DNA of 64,000 nucleotides, taken from NCBI GenBank assembly GCA_036678685.1, contig JAZIHH010000034.1, positions 1 to 64,000 on the forward strand, read 5' to 3'. The position numbers were made by a program, and so were the translations under genes. The notes beneath the pieces were generated by a model that made no database searches, had not been told where the DNA came from, and saw only the letters and a program-made list of their open reading frames with translations. The DNA is from JAZIHH01 sp036678685. GTDB lineage: Bacteria; Bacillota; UBA4882; UBA10575. Positions 9,543 through 20,475 of the stretch are shown piece by piece. Position 1 is the stretch's first letter; every line of letters starts with the position of its first letter.

Positions 9543-10186
9543 CCTATACGTCGCCTTTCGGCTTGGCAGGGACCTGTGTTTTTGATAAACAGTCGCCTGG
9601 GCCGTTTCTCTGCAACCCTTTCCCGCTCACCGGGCATGCCGGGTCACGGTACCGGGGCGCCGCTTCTCCCGAAGTTACGCGGCCAGTTTGCCGAGTTCCT
9701 TAACAGGGGTTCTCTCGCGCGCCTTAGGATTCTCTCCTCGCCTACCTGTGTCGGTTTGCGGTACGGGCGCCTGTTACCTCGCTAGAGGCTTTTCTCGGCG
9801 GCATGGGATCAACCAGTTCGCTACTTTAATTTCGCTCCCCGTCACGTCTCGGGCTCTACGTGCAGCGGATTTTCCTACTGCACACCCTACTCGCTTGGAC
9901 CGGCACTCCAACTGCCGGATGGCCTACCCTTCCGCGTCACCCCTTCGCTCAAACGGTAACAGGCGGAACGGGAATTTTGACCCGTTGTCCATCGCCTACG
10001 CCTTCCGGCCTCGGCTTAGGTCCCGCCTAACCCTGAGCGGACGAGCCTTCCTCAGGAAACCTTAGGCTTTCGGCGGGCAGGATTCTCACCTGCCTTTTCG
10101 CTACTTATTCCTGCATTCTCACTTGTACACGCTCCACCGCTCCTTACGGTACGGCTTCCCTGCATGTACAACGCTCCCCTACCACC

Positions 10187-10554
10187 CTCGTAGCTCGTCG
10201 CTCGTCGCTCGTCACTCGAATCACTCGCCTCGCCTTTGCGATTCGATTAGACGCCTTATCCGTCGCCCGATTTTATTAACCCGGTCTGCCAGCCCTTCGT
10301 ATTCTTCGTTACTGACATAACCCAGGTCTCTACAGAATTCCAACTCCACGGCAAGCTCATCCGCTGAACCCATTGCGATAAATAGATACTTGATAAACTC
10401 TTTCTTTGAAAGACCGGTTTTCCCGTATCCTTCCGCTATATTCAGCGCAATCGATTTGCTTGCCCGTCGGATTTGGCTGCCCAGTTTTGTCTGTTCGTGG
10501 TGTGGTAAATCGTCCACCTCCACGAGGGACGAGCGACCAGCGACAAGCTACGAG
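10187..10554 (-). other. 23S rRNA intervening sequence (helix 45 type) with long inverted-repeat ends
   Basis: The insert is bounded by imperfect inverted repeats: CTCGTAGCTCGTCGCTCGTC starting at 10187, and the near-complement ending at 10554 (GACAAGCTACGAG). The ~27-base pairing has only about three mismatches and would extend helix 45 into a long stem, the usual RNase III substrate for intervening-sequence removal. Outside it, conserved 23S sequence resumes on both sides. The insert encodes a four-helix-bundle protein on the rRNA-sense strand, as in Leptospira and Coxiella insertions. Confidence 0.9.
10221..10523 (-). CDS. Four-helix-bundle (S23/IVP) protein inside the 23S rRNA, N-terminally short
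   Basis: 100 residues with the core of the 23S intervening-sequence protein family: LGSQIRRASKSIALNIAEGY, then EFIKYLFIAMGSADELAVEL and LGYVSNEEYEGLADRVNKIGRRI. The function of the family is not settled; related bundles serve as accessory proteins of diversity-generating retroelements. Members usually have 113-133 residues and begin with a helix before the P-HEQ segment. Here the GTG start at 10523 abuts the inverted-repeat end and that first helix is missing, so the protein may not fold normally or may be vestigial. Confidence 0.85.
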   Translation of the reverse strand: MEVDDLPHHEQTKLGSQIRRASKSIALNIAEGYGKTGLSKKEFIKYLFIAMGSADELAVELEFCRDLGYVSNEEYEGLADRVNKIGRRIRRLIESQRRGE

Positions 10555-10635
10555 AATCCTTAGCTTCGGTGCCGTGCTTGAGCCCCGCTACATTTTCCGC
10601 GCAAAGACACTTGACCAGTGAGCTATTACGCACTC

Positions 10636-10667
<32 letters not shown>

Positions 10668-11249
10668 TGGCTGTCTAGGCATCTTCACATCGTTTCCCAC
10701 TTAGCACGAACTTGGGGACCTTAGCTGAAGATCTGGGCTGTTTCCCTCTCGACAATGGAGCTTATCCCCCACTGTCTGACTCCCAGGGTCACACTTACGG
10801 CATTCGGAGTTTGAACGGGTTTGGTAACCGGGTAAGGCCCCTAGCCCAATCAGTGCTCTACCTCCGTAAGTTAATCCCTGAGGCTAGCCCTAAAGCTATT
10901 TCGGGGAGAACCAGCTATCTCCGGGTTCGATTGGCTTTTCACCCCTAACCACAGCTCATCCCATGACTTTTCAACGTCAATTCGGTTCGAGCCTCCATCC
11001 CGGGTTAACGGGACTTCACTCTGGCCATGGTTAGATCACCCGGTTTCGGGTCTACCGCGACAAACTTACGCCCTCTTCAGACTCGCTTTCGCTGCGGCTC
11101 CGGCTCTTACACCTTAACCTCGCTTGCCACGGTAACTCGCAGGACCGTTCTACAAAAAGTACGCCGTCACCCCTTCCGTTACTTAAGTAACGGCATAGGG
11201 CTCCGACCGCTTGTAGGCATATGGTTTCAGGTTCTATTTCACTCCCCGC

Positions 11250-11282
<33 letters not shown>

Positions 11283-11961
11283 GGTTCACTATCGGTCGCC
11301 GGGTAGTATTTAGCCTTGGGAGGTGGTCCTCCCGGATTCCCACAGGGTTCCACGTGCCCCGTGGTACTCAGGTATTGCCAAGCCCCTTTGAGCCTTTCGC
11401 CTACAGGACTCTCACCTTCTGCGGTGGGCCGTTCCAGACCGCTTCGGCTAGACCCTCCGGTGGCTTCGTCGGCAACCCTACAACCCCATTAGTCCGAAGA
11501 CTAATGGTTTGGGCTCTTCCCCGTTCGCTCGCCGCTACTTAGGGAATCGATCTTTCTTTCTTTTCCTGCGGGTACTAAGATGTTTCAGTTCCCCGCGTTC
11601 CCCCTCACTGCCCTATGGGTTCAGGCAGGAGTACCGGCCCATTACGACCGGTGGGTTTCCCCATTCGGACACCCCCGGATCAAAGCTTGCTTACAGCTCC
11701 CCGAGGCATTTCGCTGTTAGCCGCGTCCTTCATCGGCTCCCGGCGCCAAGGCATCCACCATACGCCCTTTGTAGCTTGACCCTCTCGCGCGCCTTGACTC
11801 GACTTCTTTCTCCCGCTATGCAGTTTTCAAGGTGCAAGTCCCGCCCCTAGCAACAAGCTAAAAGCGGCATGAGGGTCACCGGACCCTCAAAACCGAACAG
11901 CAATGAGACAGTATCGACTTTTGGAATACTCTCGCCCCTACCCTCGTCCCCGCCCTCAATT

Positions 11962-11995
11962 CGAACGACGAACGACGAGTTACGAGCGACGAGTC
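11962..11995. repeat. ACGA(G/A)-type repeat array in the 16S-23S spacer
   Basis: CGAACGACGAACGACGAG continues into TTACGAGCGACGAG: four to five tandem 7-8 base units in the 222-base spacer (11783-12004), which has no tRNA gene. The units match the ends of the 23S intervening sequence. Confidence 0.7.
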
Positions 11996-11999
11996 TACT

Positions 12000-13543
<1,544 letters not shown>

Positions 13544-13698
13544 AAAATCTTTAAGAGCTTTCGCTCCCTTTTACTATTTCACTTCGCCTTAATCCGCCCG
13601 CGGCTTACACCGCAGGCTACCTTACCTGCCTCTTGCTGCTCGGTTTTCAAGGTCCGGTGACTGCGCCCCGAAACGTTGTTTCCGGGGCGCCGATAAAT

Positions 13699-13728
13699 AT
13701 ATTACCACATAAATTTGATTTTGTCCAA
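13699..13728 (-). promoter_or_regulatory. Probable rRNA operon promoter
   Basis: Minus strand TTGGAC at 13723-13728 and TAATAT at 13699-13704, spacer 18 (or TGGACA with spacer 17), about 160 bases before the 16S gene. The region upstream is very AT-rich (UP-element-like, 13729-13800). The 13544-13698 stretch is the transcribed leader. Confidence 0.65.
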
Positions 13729-13824
13729 TACTTTTTTAAAAATTTTTCTACGTATGTATTCAAACTTAATTTTATGCTTATTATATGATATTTATATGAT
13801 ATTTAGATCGGACGGATAATATAT

Positions 13825-13842
13825 GTTGCCAAATCTGGCAAC
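13825..13842. repeat. Short perfect inverted repeat next to a terminator
   Basis: GTTGCCA-AATC-TGGCAAC, a perfect 7-base stem, directly beside the terminator at 13843-13876. Its role is unknown. Confidence 0.5.
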
Positions 13843-13876
13843 AAAAAACGCCCCCCGTAGAGGAGGGCGTTTTTTG
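13843..13876 (-). terminator. Terminator of the porin-like gene (symmetrical)
   Basis: AAAAAACGCCCCCC at 13843-13856 pairs with GGAGGGCGTTTTTT ending at 13876. The A and T runs on both sides make it usable in both directions; it lies just downstream of the minus-strand gene ending at 13888. Confidence 0.85.
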
Positions 13877-13887
13877 TTATTTAACTT

Positions 13888-15072
13888 TTAGAGCGCAGCG
13901 GTAAGCTTAACGGTGTATCTGGTGTAGGCCTCAGGATCGTCCCATTCGCGACCGTTGGTAAGCTCGAAGGAGCCTTCAACACCATCCGCAAAGGTGTAGG
14001 TGGCTTTGGCGCCGAGTTGAGCGTGGGCGTCGTCATCGGCAAATTTGCCGAAGGCCTTGTACCAACCTTCCGCTTTGAGCTGGTCGGTCAGTTGAGCCTC
14101 CGCGCCGAGCTTGTAGCTCAAGCGATCATAATCATCATCCTTGGTGAGATCCTTTCCATTTTCATTGGCATCCAGAGCGGTAAGGATGTAGTCAAAGCTG
14201 GCTAAAACCTTCAACGTATCGGTTACAGCATAGGAAGCGTCAACATAAAGCACAGAACCGTTGACACTTCCGTTCCTGACGACGTCTCTGGCCAACCATT
14301 CATCATCGTCGTCGGTAATATCAAAACCTAAGTTGGCCATCAGATAAGAAGCGTCGACCATAATGACACCGTCGTCATAGTTGGCGTTAACCAAAATGGC
14401 GGTAATGGCTTTCTCGTCTTTAGTTTTGCCCAAATTTCTGCTGCCGTATTCACCCTTAACGGTCAGGTTCTCCATGACGTTAAAGGACCCGTAGACGCCG
14501 AGAGCGGTTTTGGCCAACCAATTATCGCCGTCCTGCTTTCCCCTTTCTGTCTGATAACCGCCGCCAACGCTGAAGAGATCAGTGGCATATTCGCCCTTGG
14601 CCAGCAAACGGTAACCTTTGTCAAAACCACCGTTTACCACACCGGTCAGGGTAAACCCGTCGGCCGGAACAGCAACGACTTCGACGCCGGGAGCGCCCTT
14701 AAGACCGAACTTACCGAAGTCCTTGCCCGCGCCGCCGCCAATCTTGGTGGAGGCTTTAACAGAGAACAAATCATAGTCTAATTTGATCCAGCCTTCGCTG
14801 TCAAATTTAAATCCTCCGCCCTCCGCTTCCTTCGCTTCCATCATAGTTTTCAGACCGGCGGTCACGCCGTCGCCATAATCCTTCGTGTAATCAAAGAAGA
14901 CTTTGGCTTCCCTGCTGCACTCGTCAAAACCGGTCGCGTCTTCTTCTGCAGCAGGATCATTGGCCCATGTAACTTCGACTTTACCCTTATAGGAGACTTC
15001 GGCCGCCAGAACGGCAGTGGCCATGAAGATTACGGTGAATATAGAAAGTGCGAGAATTAAAAGTTTCTTCAC
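13888..15072 (-). CDS. Secreted strand-rich protein, putative outer-membrane porin
   Basis: 394 residues with a classical Sec signal peptide (MKKLLILALSIFTVIFMATAVLAA, cleavage likely after ALA/AAE). The mature part is acidic, nearly Cys-free (one CS pair early on), rich in Gly/Asp/Lys and made of alternating hydrophobic-polar strands with repeated xGxYGSxNVMENLTVKGEYG-like strand-turn-strand pieces. There are no SLH or LPXTG anchors. The composition and the C-terminal YTRYTVKLTAAL strand fit a beta-barrel porin of a diderm Bacillota lineage. The start is GTG at 15072 with RBS AGGAGGG seven bases upstream. Alternative: another secreted surface protein. It stands alone with its own terminator and a 260-base upstream region. 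Confidence 0.7.
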   Translation of the reverse strand: MKKLLILALSIFTVIFMATAVLAAEVSYKGKVEVTWANDPAAEEDATGFDECSREAKVFFDYTKDYGDGVTAGLKTMMEAKEAEGGGFKFDSEGWIKLDYDLFSVKASTKIGGGAGKDFGKFGLKGAPGVEVVAVPADGFTLTGVVNGGFDKGYRLLAKGEYATDLFSVGGGYQTERGKQDGDNWLAKTALGVYGSFNVMENLTVKGEYGSRNLGKTKDEKAITAILVNANYDDGVIMVDASYLMANLGFDITDDDDEWLARDVVRNGSVNGSVLYVDASYAVTDTLKVLASFDYILTALDANENGKDLTKDDDYDRLSYKLGAEAQLTDQLKAEGWYKAFGKFADDDAHAQLGAKATYTFADGVEGSFELTNGREWDDPEAYTRYTVKLTAAL

Positions 15073-15334
15073 TTACATACCCTCCTAATATTTTTTATTT
15101 TTTTTGATATCAATAATTATATGTTGACAACGAAATTTAACCGCCCCCCATACCACCTCCTTAACGGTTTCGGGAAAATCCGGCTCTCCGTGTTCCGCCA
15201 AAACTTCCCGAAAAAGCCGAAATTAGTAAACAACAAGCAATATCACAATAAACTATTCTCTGCAATTCCAAAAATTCCTTCTATATCCGGTACAAGTGTT
15301 AAAGTTTTTTTATTTTAAATTTTCTGAAATTTCT

Positions 15335-16819
15335 CTAATTGCTTTTCGGCCGCATGAGAGGGAAGAAAATAACGTCACGAATCGACGGGACGTCGGTCAA
15401 GAGCATCACCAGCCGGTCAATGCCAATCCCCATCCCGCCGGTGGGCGGCATCCCGTGTTCCAAAGCGATCAGAAATTCTTCATCCCACTCCATGGCCTCT
15501 TCATTGCCCTTGGCTTTCTCTTTCGCCTGGGCCACAAACCGTTCCCTCTGGTCCAGAGGGTCGTTCAATTCGGTAAAGGCGTTGGCCACCTCCCAGCCGT
15601 TGATGAACAACTCAAACCTCTGGGTGAGCCGGGGATTATCGGCTTTTTTCTTGGCCAGCGGGGAAATCTCCAGCGGATAGTCGGTTAAAAAGGTGGGCTG
15701 GACCAGTTTTGGTTCGACATAAACCGAGAGAAGCTCGTCCAAAACCTGGGCTTTGGTTTTTTTCCCGGTCAGATCGAGACCGAGTTTTTCTCCGGCCGTC
15801 ACCGCCTCTTCGTCGGTTTCAATTGCCAGCCAGTCAAGGCCGGTCTCCTCCCGGATCATAGCGGGCATCGATACCCGGGGCCAAGGAGGGGTAAGGTCGA
15901 TCTCTTTCCCCTGATAGGTCAGGTGAAAAGTCCCCAAAACCTCCCCGGCCACCGTGGAGATCAGTTCTTCGGCCAAAGTCATCATGTCGGTCAGGTCGGC
16001 AAAGGCCTGGTAAAGTTCGAGCATGGTGAATTCCGGATTATGTTTGGTGGAGATTCCCTCGTTACGAAAGCACCGGCCAATCTCGTAGATTTTTTCCAAG
16101 CCCCCGACAATCAAACGCTTGTGGTAAAGTTCCAAAGCAATACGCAGCGTGAGTTCAAGGTCGAGTGCATTGTGGTGGGTGACAAAGGGACGGGCGTGCC
16201 CGCCGCCGGCAATCAGACTGAGGACCGGGGTCTCCACCTCCATAAAACCCTCGTCGTCCAAAAAGCGGCGAATACGGGAGATGATGGCGCTCCGCCGGAT
16301 AAAAACCTCGCGGCTTTCCGGGTTGGAGATGAGGTCCAGGTACCGGCGGCGGTAGCGAAGATCCACGTCTTTCAACCCGTGCCATTTCTCCGGCAGGGGC
16401 CGCAGGGCTTTGCAGAGCATCTCCCATTCTTTGACCTCTACGGTAATCTCCCCCCGGCGGGTCCGGAAGACCCGGCCGCAGACGCCGATGATGTCCCCCA
16501 GGTCCAAGTTGGTAAAGCGTTGGTAGGATTCTTCACCCAGAACATCTAAGCGGGCGTAGATTTGAATCTTTCCGGCGAAATCCGCCAGGTGGGCGAAACC
16601 GGCTTTGCCATGGGTGCGCAGGGAGATAATCCGCCCGGCCACCCGGACTTCGCGGTTCTCGCAGACGGGAAAATTGTCAATGATCTCCTGCGAGAGATGA
16701 GTACGGGGAAAACGCCGGCCAAAAGGGTCGATTCCCTGGCGGCGAAGATTCTCCATTTTTTTCCGGCGTTCTTCCATTTCGCCTGTCCATTGCGGAGAGG
16801 CGGGATGATTTTCTGCCAT
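15335..16819 (-). CDS. lysS: Lysyl-tRNA synthetase, class II
   Basis: Charges tRNA-Lys. 494 residues with the N-terminal OB-fold anticodon-binding domain (~60-170) and the class II core: motif 2 in EIGRCFRNEGISTKHNPEFT and motif 3 in GMGIGIDRLVMLLTDVPSIRD, ending FFPLMRPK as in bacterial LysRS. ATG at 16819 with GGGAGG upstream. Last gene of the dusB-greA-lysS run, a common order in clostridia. Confidence 0.97.
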   Translation of the reverse strand: MAENHPASPQWTGEMEERRKKMENLRRQGIDPFGRRFPRTHLSQEIIDNFPVCENREVRVAGRIISLRTHGKAGFAHLADFAGKIQIYARLDVLGEESYQRFTNLDLGDIIGVCGRVFRTRRGEITVEVKEWEMLCKALRPLPEKWHGLKDVDLRYRRRYLDLISNPESREVFIRRSAIISRIRRFLDDEGFMEVETPVLSLIAGGGHARPFVTHHNALDLELTLRIALELYHKRLIVGGLEKIYEIGRCFRNEGISTKHNPEFTMLELYQAFADLTDMMTLAEELISTVAGEVLGTFHLTYQGKEIDLTPPWPRVSMPAMIREETGLDWLAIETDEEAVTAGEKLGLDLTGKKTKAQVLDELLSVYVEPKLVQPTFLTDYPLEISPLAKKKADNPRLTQRFELFINGWEVANAFTELNDPLDQRERFVAQAKEKAKGNEEAMEWDEEFLIALEHGMPPTGGMGIGIDRLVMLLTDVPSIRDVIFFPLMRPKSN

Positions 16820-16852
16820 TTCGTCAACCTCCCGTCCCTGGTGTTTCCGAAG

Positions 16853-17332
16853 TTACCTGCTTATTTTCTCAATCCGGTACCGGAGAATGCCGGCCGGGGC
16901 ATGGACTTCCACTTCTTCACCGGCCTTTCTCCCCAGTAAAGCCCGGCCCACCGGGGACTCGTCGGATATCTTGTTCAAGGCCGGATCGGCCTCGGCCGAA
17001 CTGACAATGGTGTACTGCAATTCTTCTCCGTTCTCCAGATCTTTTAACCATACTTGGGAGCCGAGACTGATCTTGTCGGTCTCCACTTCCTGTTCGTCAA
17101 GGACCCTGGCGTTACGCAACATTTTCTCAAGGCTCAGAATCCGTCCTTCAATAAAGCCTTGCTCGTTTTTGGCGTCCTCGTATTCCGAGTTTTCGGTGAT
17201 ATCGCCAAACTCCAAGGCTTGCTTAATCCGTTGGGCCACCTCCCGGCGGCGAACAGTTTTCAAATACTCCAGTTCTTTTTCGAGCTTGGCAAGACCGTCA
17301 TAAGTCAGGACAATTTCCTTTTCCTTTGCCAT
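16853..17332 (-). CDS. greA: Transcription elongation factor GreA
   Basis: Rescues backtracked RNA polymerase by stimulating transcript cleavage. 159 residues: N-terminal coiled coil with the acidic tip region (EFGDITENSEYEDAKNEQ, containing the conserved acidic pair) and the C-terminal FKBP-like domain (VGRALLGRKAGEEVEVHAP). The start was taken at ATG 17332 (MAKEKEIVLTYDG) with AAAGGGGAG upstream; the longer open frame begins in non-conserved sequence. It lies 33 bases before lysS. Confidence 0.96.
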   Translation of the reverse strand: MAKEKEIVLTYDGLAKLEKELEYLKTVRRREVAQRIKQALEFGDITENSEYEDAKNEQGFIEGRILSLEKMLRNARVLDEQEVETDKISLGSQVWLKDLENGEELQYTIVSSAEADPALNKISDESPVGRALLGRKAGEEVEVHAPAGILRYRIEKISR

Positions 17333-17440
17333 TACCCGCTCCCCTTTGTTTATATTTATCTCCCGGCCGCGGGAGGCATTTCCGGGTATAAAGAAAAACT
17401 CCATAAACAACAACACACCGGCCCGACAGCCGGGTGATCT

Positions 17441-18493
17441 TTAACAATTTATATCATTATAACCAAGGAGGTTACCAGTGTCAAGTAACCGGCGGTTTTC
17501 CGGCAAGCCCTCTTCGTATCCGACCAAAATGGCGAGGACCTCCTCTTCCGTTACGGCGCGGAAAAGGCGGTCCCGGAGCCGGGCGGCGCCGGGAAGGCCT
17601 TTCACGTACCACCCGAGGTGCTTGCGCATTTGTCTAACCCCCATCTCTTCCCCGGCGAATTCCACCTGCCGGCGCAGATGGTACCGGGCCATGGCCAGAC
17701 GTTCGGCGGCCGAAGGTTCTTGCGGTTGCGGACGGCCGGCCAGCGCCGCCACGGCCGCCTGCACCAGCCAAGGGTTGCCCAGAACCCCCCGGCCGAGCAT
17801 AATACCGTCGCAACCGGTCTCCTCACGCATCCGCCGCGCATCGCCGGCGGTGAAAACATCCCCGTTGCCAATCACCGGAATGGTGACCGCTTCTTTCACC
17901 CGCCGGATCACTCCCCAGTCGGCCGGGGCGTGGAAAAAATCCTCCCGGTACCGGCCGTGAACGGTAACCGCCGCCGCCCCGGCCGCCTCGCAAAGGCGGG
18001 CCAGTTCGGGGGCGACTTCCTCTCCCCGTCGCCATCCGGCCCGCATCTTGACGGTCACCGGCCGCCCGGCGGCTTCCACCACCGCAGCCACGATGGCGGC
18101 AGCCCGGGGAAGGTCTTTTAAGAGCGCCGCCCCTTCCCCGTTCCCGACCACCTTGGGAACGGGGCAACCCATGTTAATATCCAAAAGGGCAAAGGGATAA
18201 TCCCTGAGGATCCGGGCAGCCCGGGCCATGGTCTCCGGCTCGGCGCCAAAAAGCTGGATTCCAACCGGGGCTTCTCCCGCTTCCGTCCGCAAGAGTTCCC
18301 TGGTCCGCCGGTTTCCATGGAGCAGGGCTTTGTCACTGACCATTTCACCGAAGACCAGGCCGCAGCCGAAGGATTTAACGATTTTCCGGAAAGGAAGATC
18401 CGTTACCCCGGCCATGGGGGCCATAATAACCGGATTCTCCAGTTTTACCGGGCCGATTTGCACCTTGCTCACCCATCCTGCAGTCTGCGCCAT
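17441..18493 (-). CDS. dusB: tRNA-dihydrouridine synthase DusB
   Basis: FMN enzyme reducing uridines in the tRNA D-loop. The TIM barrel opens with PVIMAPMAGVTDLPFRKIV; catalytic Cys is in INMGCPVPKVVGNGEGAAL, and phosphate-binding motifs are VIGNGDVFTAGDARRM and CDGIMLGRGVLGNPW. About 350 residues from ATG 18493; that ATG lacks a clear RBS, and GTG at 18472 is an alternative. First gene of the dusB-greA-lysS run, divergent from the SNF2 gene. Confidence 0.93.
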   Translation of the reverse strand: MAQTAGWVSKVQIGPVKLENPVIMAPMAGVTDLPFRKIVKSFGCGLVFGEMVSDKALLHGNRRTRELLRTEAGEAPVGIQLFGAEPETMARAARILRDYPFALLDINMGCPVPKVVGNGEGAALLKDLPRAAAIVAAVVEAAGRPVTVKMRAGWRRGEEVAPELARLCEAAGAAAVTVHGRYREDFFHAPADWGVIRRVKEAVTIPVIGNGDVFTAGDARRMREETGCDGIMLGRGVLGNPWLVQAAVAALAGRPQPQEPSAAERLAMARYHLRRQVEFAGEEMGVRQMRKHLGWYVKGLPGAARLRDRLFRAVTEEEVLAILVGYEEGLPENRRLLDTGNLLGYNDINC

Positions 18494-18705
18494 GAAAATA
18501 GCCACAAATATTATAACTATTATTTTCGCCCGGCACAAGGATATTCTTGTTTTTTTACGGCCGGACCAAATTGACCTCTATTTGACTCCTTTTTAACAAG
18601 GGCCGGACAGGGCCGTCCTCCGGCAGGCAGGTGTTGGCTGTTATAAGAAGCTTGCCGAGTTGGGAATCTTAAAACGGGACAAGAACAGTGGAAAGGGCGG
18701 TGCAA

Positions 18706-20457
18706 ATGGCGGGCCGGGCGGAGGTTTTTTTCAGCACGGAAGAAGAGTTTCTCCCGGAGATCTCTTTCCCCGACGAGTTAAGGATCTTCGAAAATGAATT
18801 AAATAATGAGGCCTGGGATACCTGGGAGGCTTTTACGCTCCGCGTCCGCGCCGAAGAACTGGCCCTCCGGCAGGATTTTGAGGAGTTGTTGATCTTAACC
18901 CGCCTGAAAGACTGTTGGGAACGGGCGGGGCTGATCCCCTATGACCACCAGGTGGCCACGGTAAAACGGGTAATCGGCGAGATGCGCGGCTGCGCCATTC
19001 TCGCCGACGAAGTGGGGCTGGGCAAGACCATTGAAGCCGGAATGATTATTAAAGAGTATATTTTACGGGGGCTGGTAAAAAAAGTCCTCATCCTCACGCC
19101 CGCCTCCCTCTGCCGGCAGTGGGCGGCGGAGCTATCGCAGAAATTTGAACTTTACCCGGTAATCGCCCGCGGCTTTATGGACTGGGACCGTTATGATCTG
19201 ATCATTTGTTCCCTGGATACGGCGAAACAACCGGACCGGCGGCAGGCCCTCCAGCGCCTCTCCTTTGATCTGGTCGTGGTAGATGAAGCCCATAAATTAA
19301 AAAATCCTTCCACTTTAAATTACCGGCTGGTCGCCGGGTTGAAAAAAAAATTCTTTCTTCTTTTAACAGCCACCCCCTTTCAGAACGACTTAAAGGAGCT
19401 CTTCACCCTGATTTCCCTGCTCCGCCCCGGGCAACTGGGAAACTACCGCAGTTTCCGCCAACGTTTCATGAAAGAGAAAAGGGAGGCCAAAAATACCGGC
19501 CAACTCCGTTCCCTGTTGCGGGAGGTAATGATCCGGAACCGGCGCGGACCGCATATTACTCTCCCTCCCCGGCGGGTGGCGACCCTGCCCCTGGCCCCTT
19601 CCCCGCCGGAAAGAGAATTTTACCGGGCCGTCACGGACTTTGTCCGCCGGGAGTACCGCCGGCAGGAGAAGGCGACGGTCAACCCCCTGACCCTTCTCAC
19701 TCTCCAGCGGGAAGTCTGTTCCAGTTCATTCGCGGCCGCGGAGACCCTCTACAGACTCTGCGCCAAAGCCGGGGAAAGCGATGGACAGAAAATCGTCTCC
19801 CTGATGGAGAAAGCCGGCCGGCTGAAAGAGAATACCAAGATGAACCTGGTCGAGGAGATCCTCCGGCAGGCGCCGGAAGAGAAGTTCCTGATTTTTACGG
19901 AATTTCTCGCCACTCAGCAATATATCCGCTCCCGTCTCCAAAAAAGCGGGATCCCGGCTCTCACTTTTGACGGGTCCATGTCCGCCAGCAAGAAGGATTT
20001 TACTATTCACCGTTTCCGGAGCGACCCCCGGTACCGGGTGATGATCTGCACGGAAGCGGGAGGCGAAGGGATTAACCTCCAGTTTTGCCGTTCCATGATC
20101 AATTACGATCTTCCCTGGAACCCGATGCGTCTGGAGCAAAGGATCGGACGGATTCACCGTTTGGGTCAAACCCGCGAGGTCTATATCTATAATCTTGTCA
20201 CCGAGGGCACCATCGAAGAACATCTTTTGAAATTGCTGGTGGAGAAGGTCCGCCTCTTTGATCTGGTGATCGGCAATTCCCAGCAGATCATCGATTACTT
20301 CCAGAAAAATTCCCTGGAGGCCCGGGTCATGAAGGTTCTGGCAACGGCTGAGACCGAACAGGAACTGGATGAGAAATTCGCCGCCCTGAGTGAGGAGATC
20401 GAAAAAGAGCTGCAGCAACCGGGCGGGATCAATCTCGATCAGTTACTGGAAAGCTGA
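18706..20457 (+). CDS. SNF2-family helicase (YqhH-like)
   Basis: Superfamily 2 DNA translocase of about 583 residues. It has Walker A in ADEVGLGKTIEAGMIIKEY, motif Ia region ILTPASLCRQWAAEL, motif II VVDEAHKLKN, motif III LTATPFQND, and the helicase C domain with EAGGEGINLQF and RIGRIHRLGQTREVYIYN (motifs V and VI). ATG at 18706 is preferred over GTG 18688 because GGGCGG lies just before it. It is followed 18 bases later by a YqhG-like gene, the same pairing as yqhH-yqhG in Bacillus subtilis. The cellular role of this pair is unknown. Confidence 0.88.
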   Translation: MAGRAEVFFSTEEEFLPEISFPDELRIFENELNNEAWDTWEAFTLRVRAEELALRQDFEELLILTRLKDCWERAGLIPYDHQVATVKRVIGEMRGCAILADEVGLGKTIEAGMIIKEYILRGLVKKVLILTPASLCRQWAAELSQKFELYPVIARGFMDWDRYDLIICSLDTAKQPDRRQALQRLSFDLVVVDEAHKLKNPSTLNYRLVAGLKKKFFLLLTATPFQNDLKELFTLISLLRPGQLGNYRSFRQRFMKEKREAKNTGQLRSLLREVMIRNRRGPHITLPPRRVATLPLAPSPPEREFYRAVTDFVRREYRRQEKATVNPLTLLTLQREVCSSSFAAAETLYRLCAKAGESDGQKIVSLMEKAGRLKENTKMNLVEEILRQAPEEKFLIFTEFLATQQYIRSRLQKSGIPALTFDGSMSASKKDFTIHRFRSDPRYRVMICTEAGGEGINLQFCRSMINYDLPWNPMRLEQRIGRIHRLGQTREVYIYNLVTEGTIEEHLLKLLVEKVRLFDLVIGNSQQIIDYFQKNSLEARVMKVLATAETEQELDEKFAALSEEIEKELQQPGGINLDQLLES

Positions 20458-20475
20458 GAAAGGAAGAGGCAAGCT

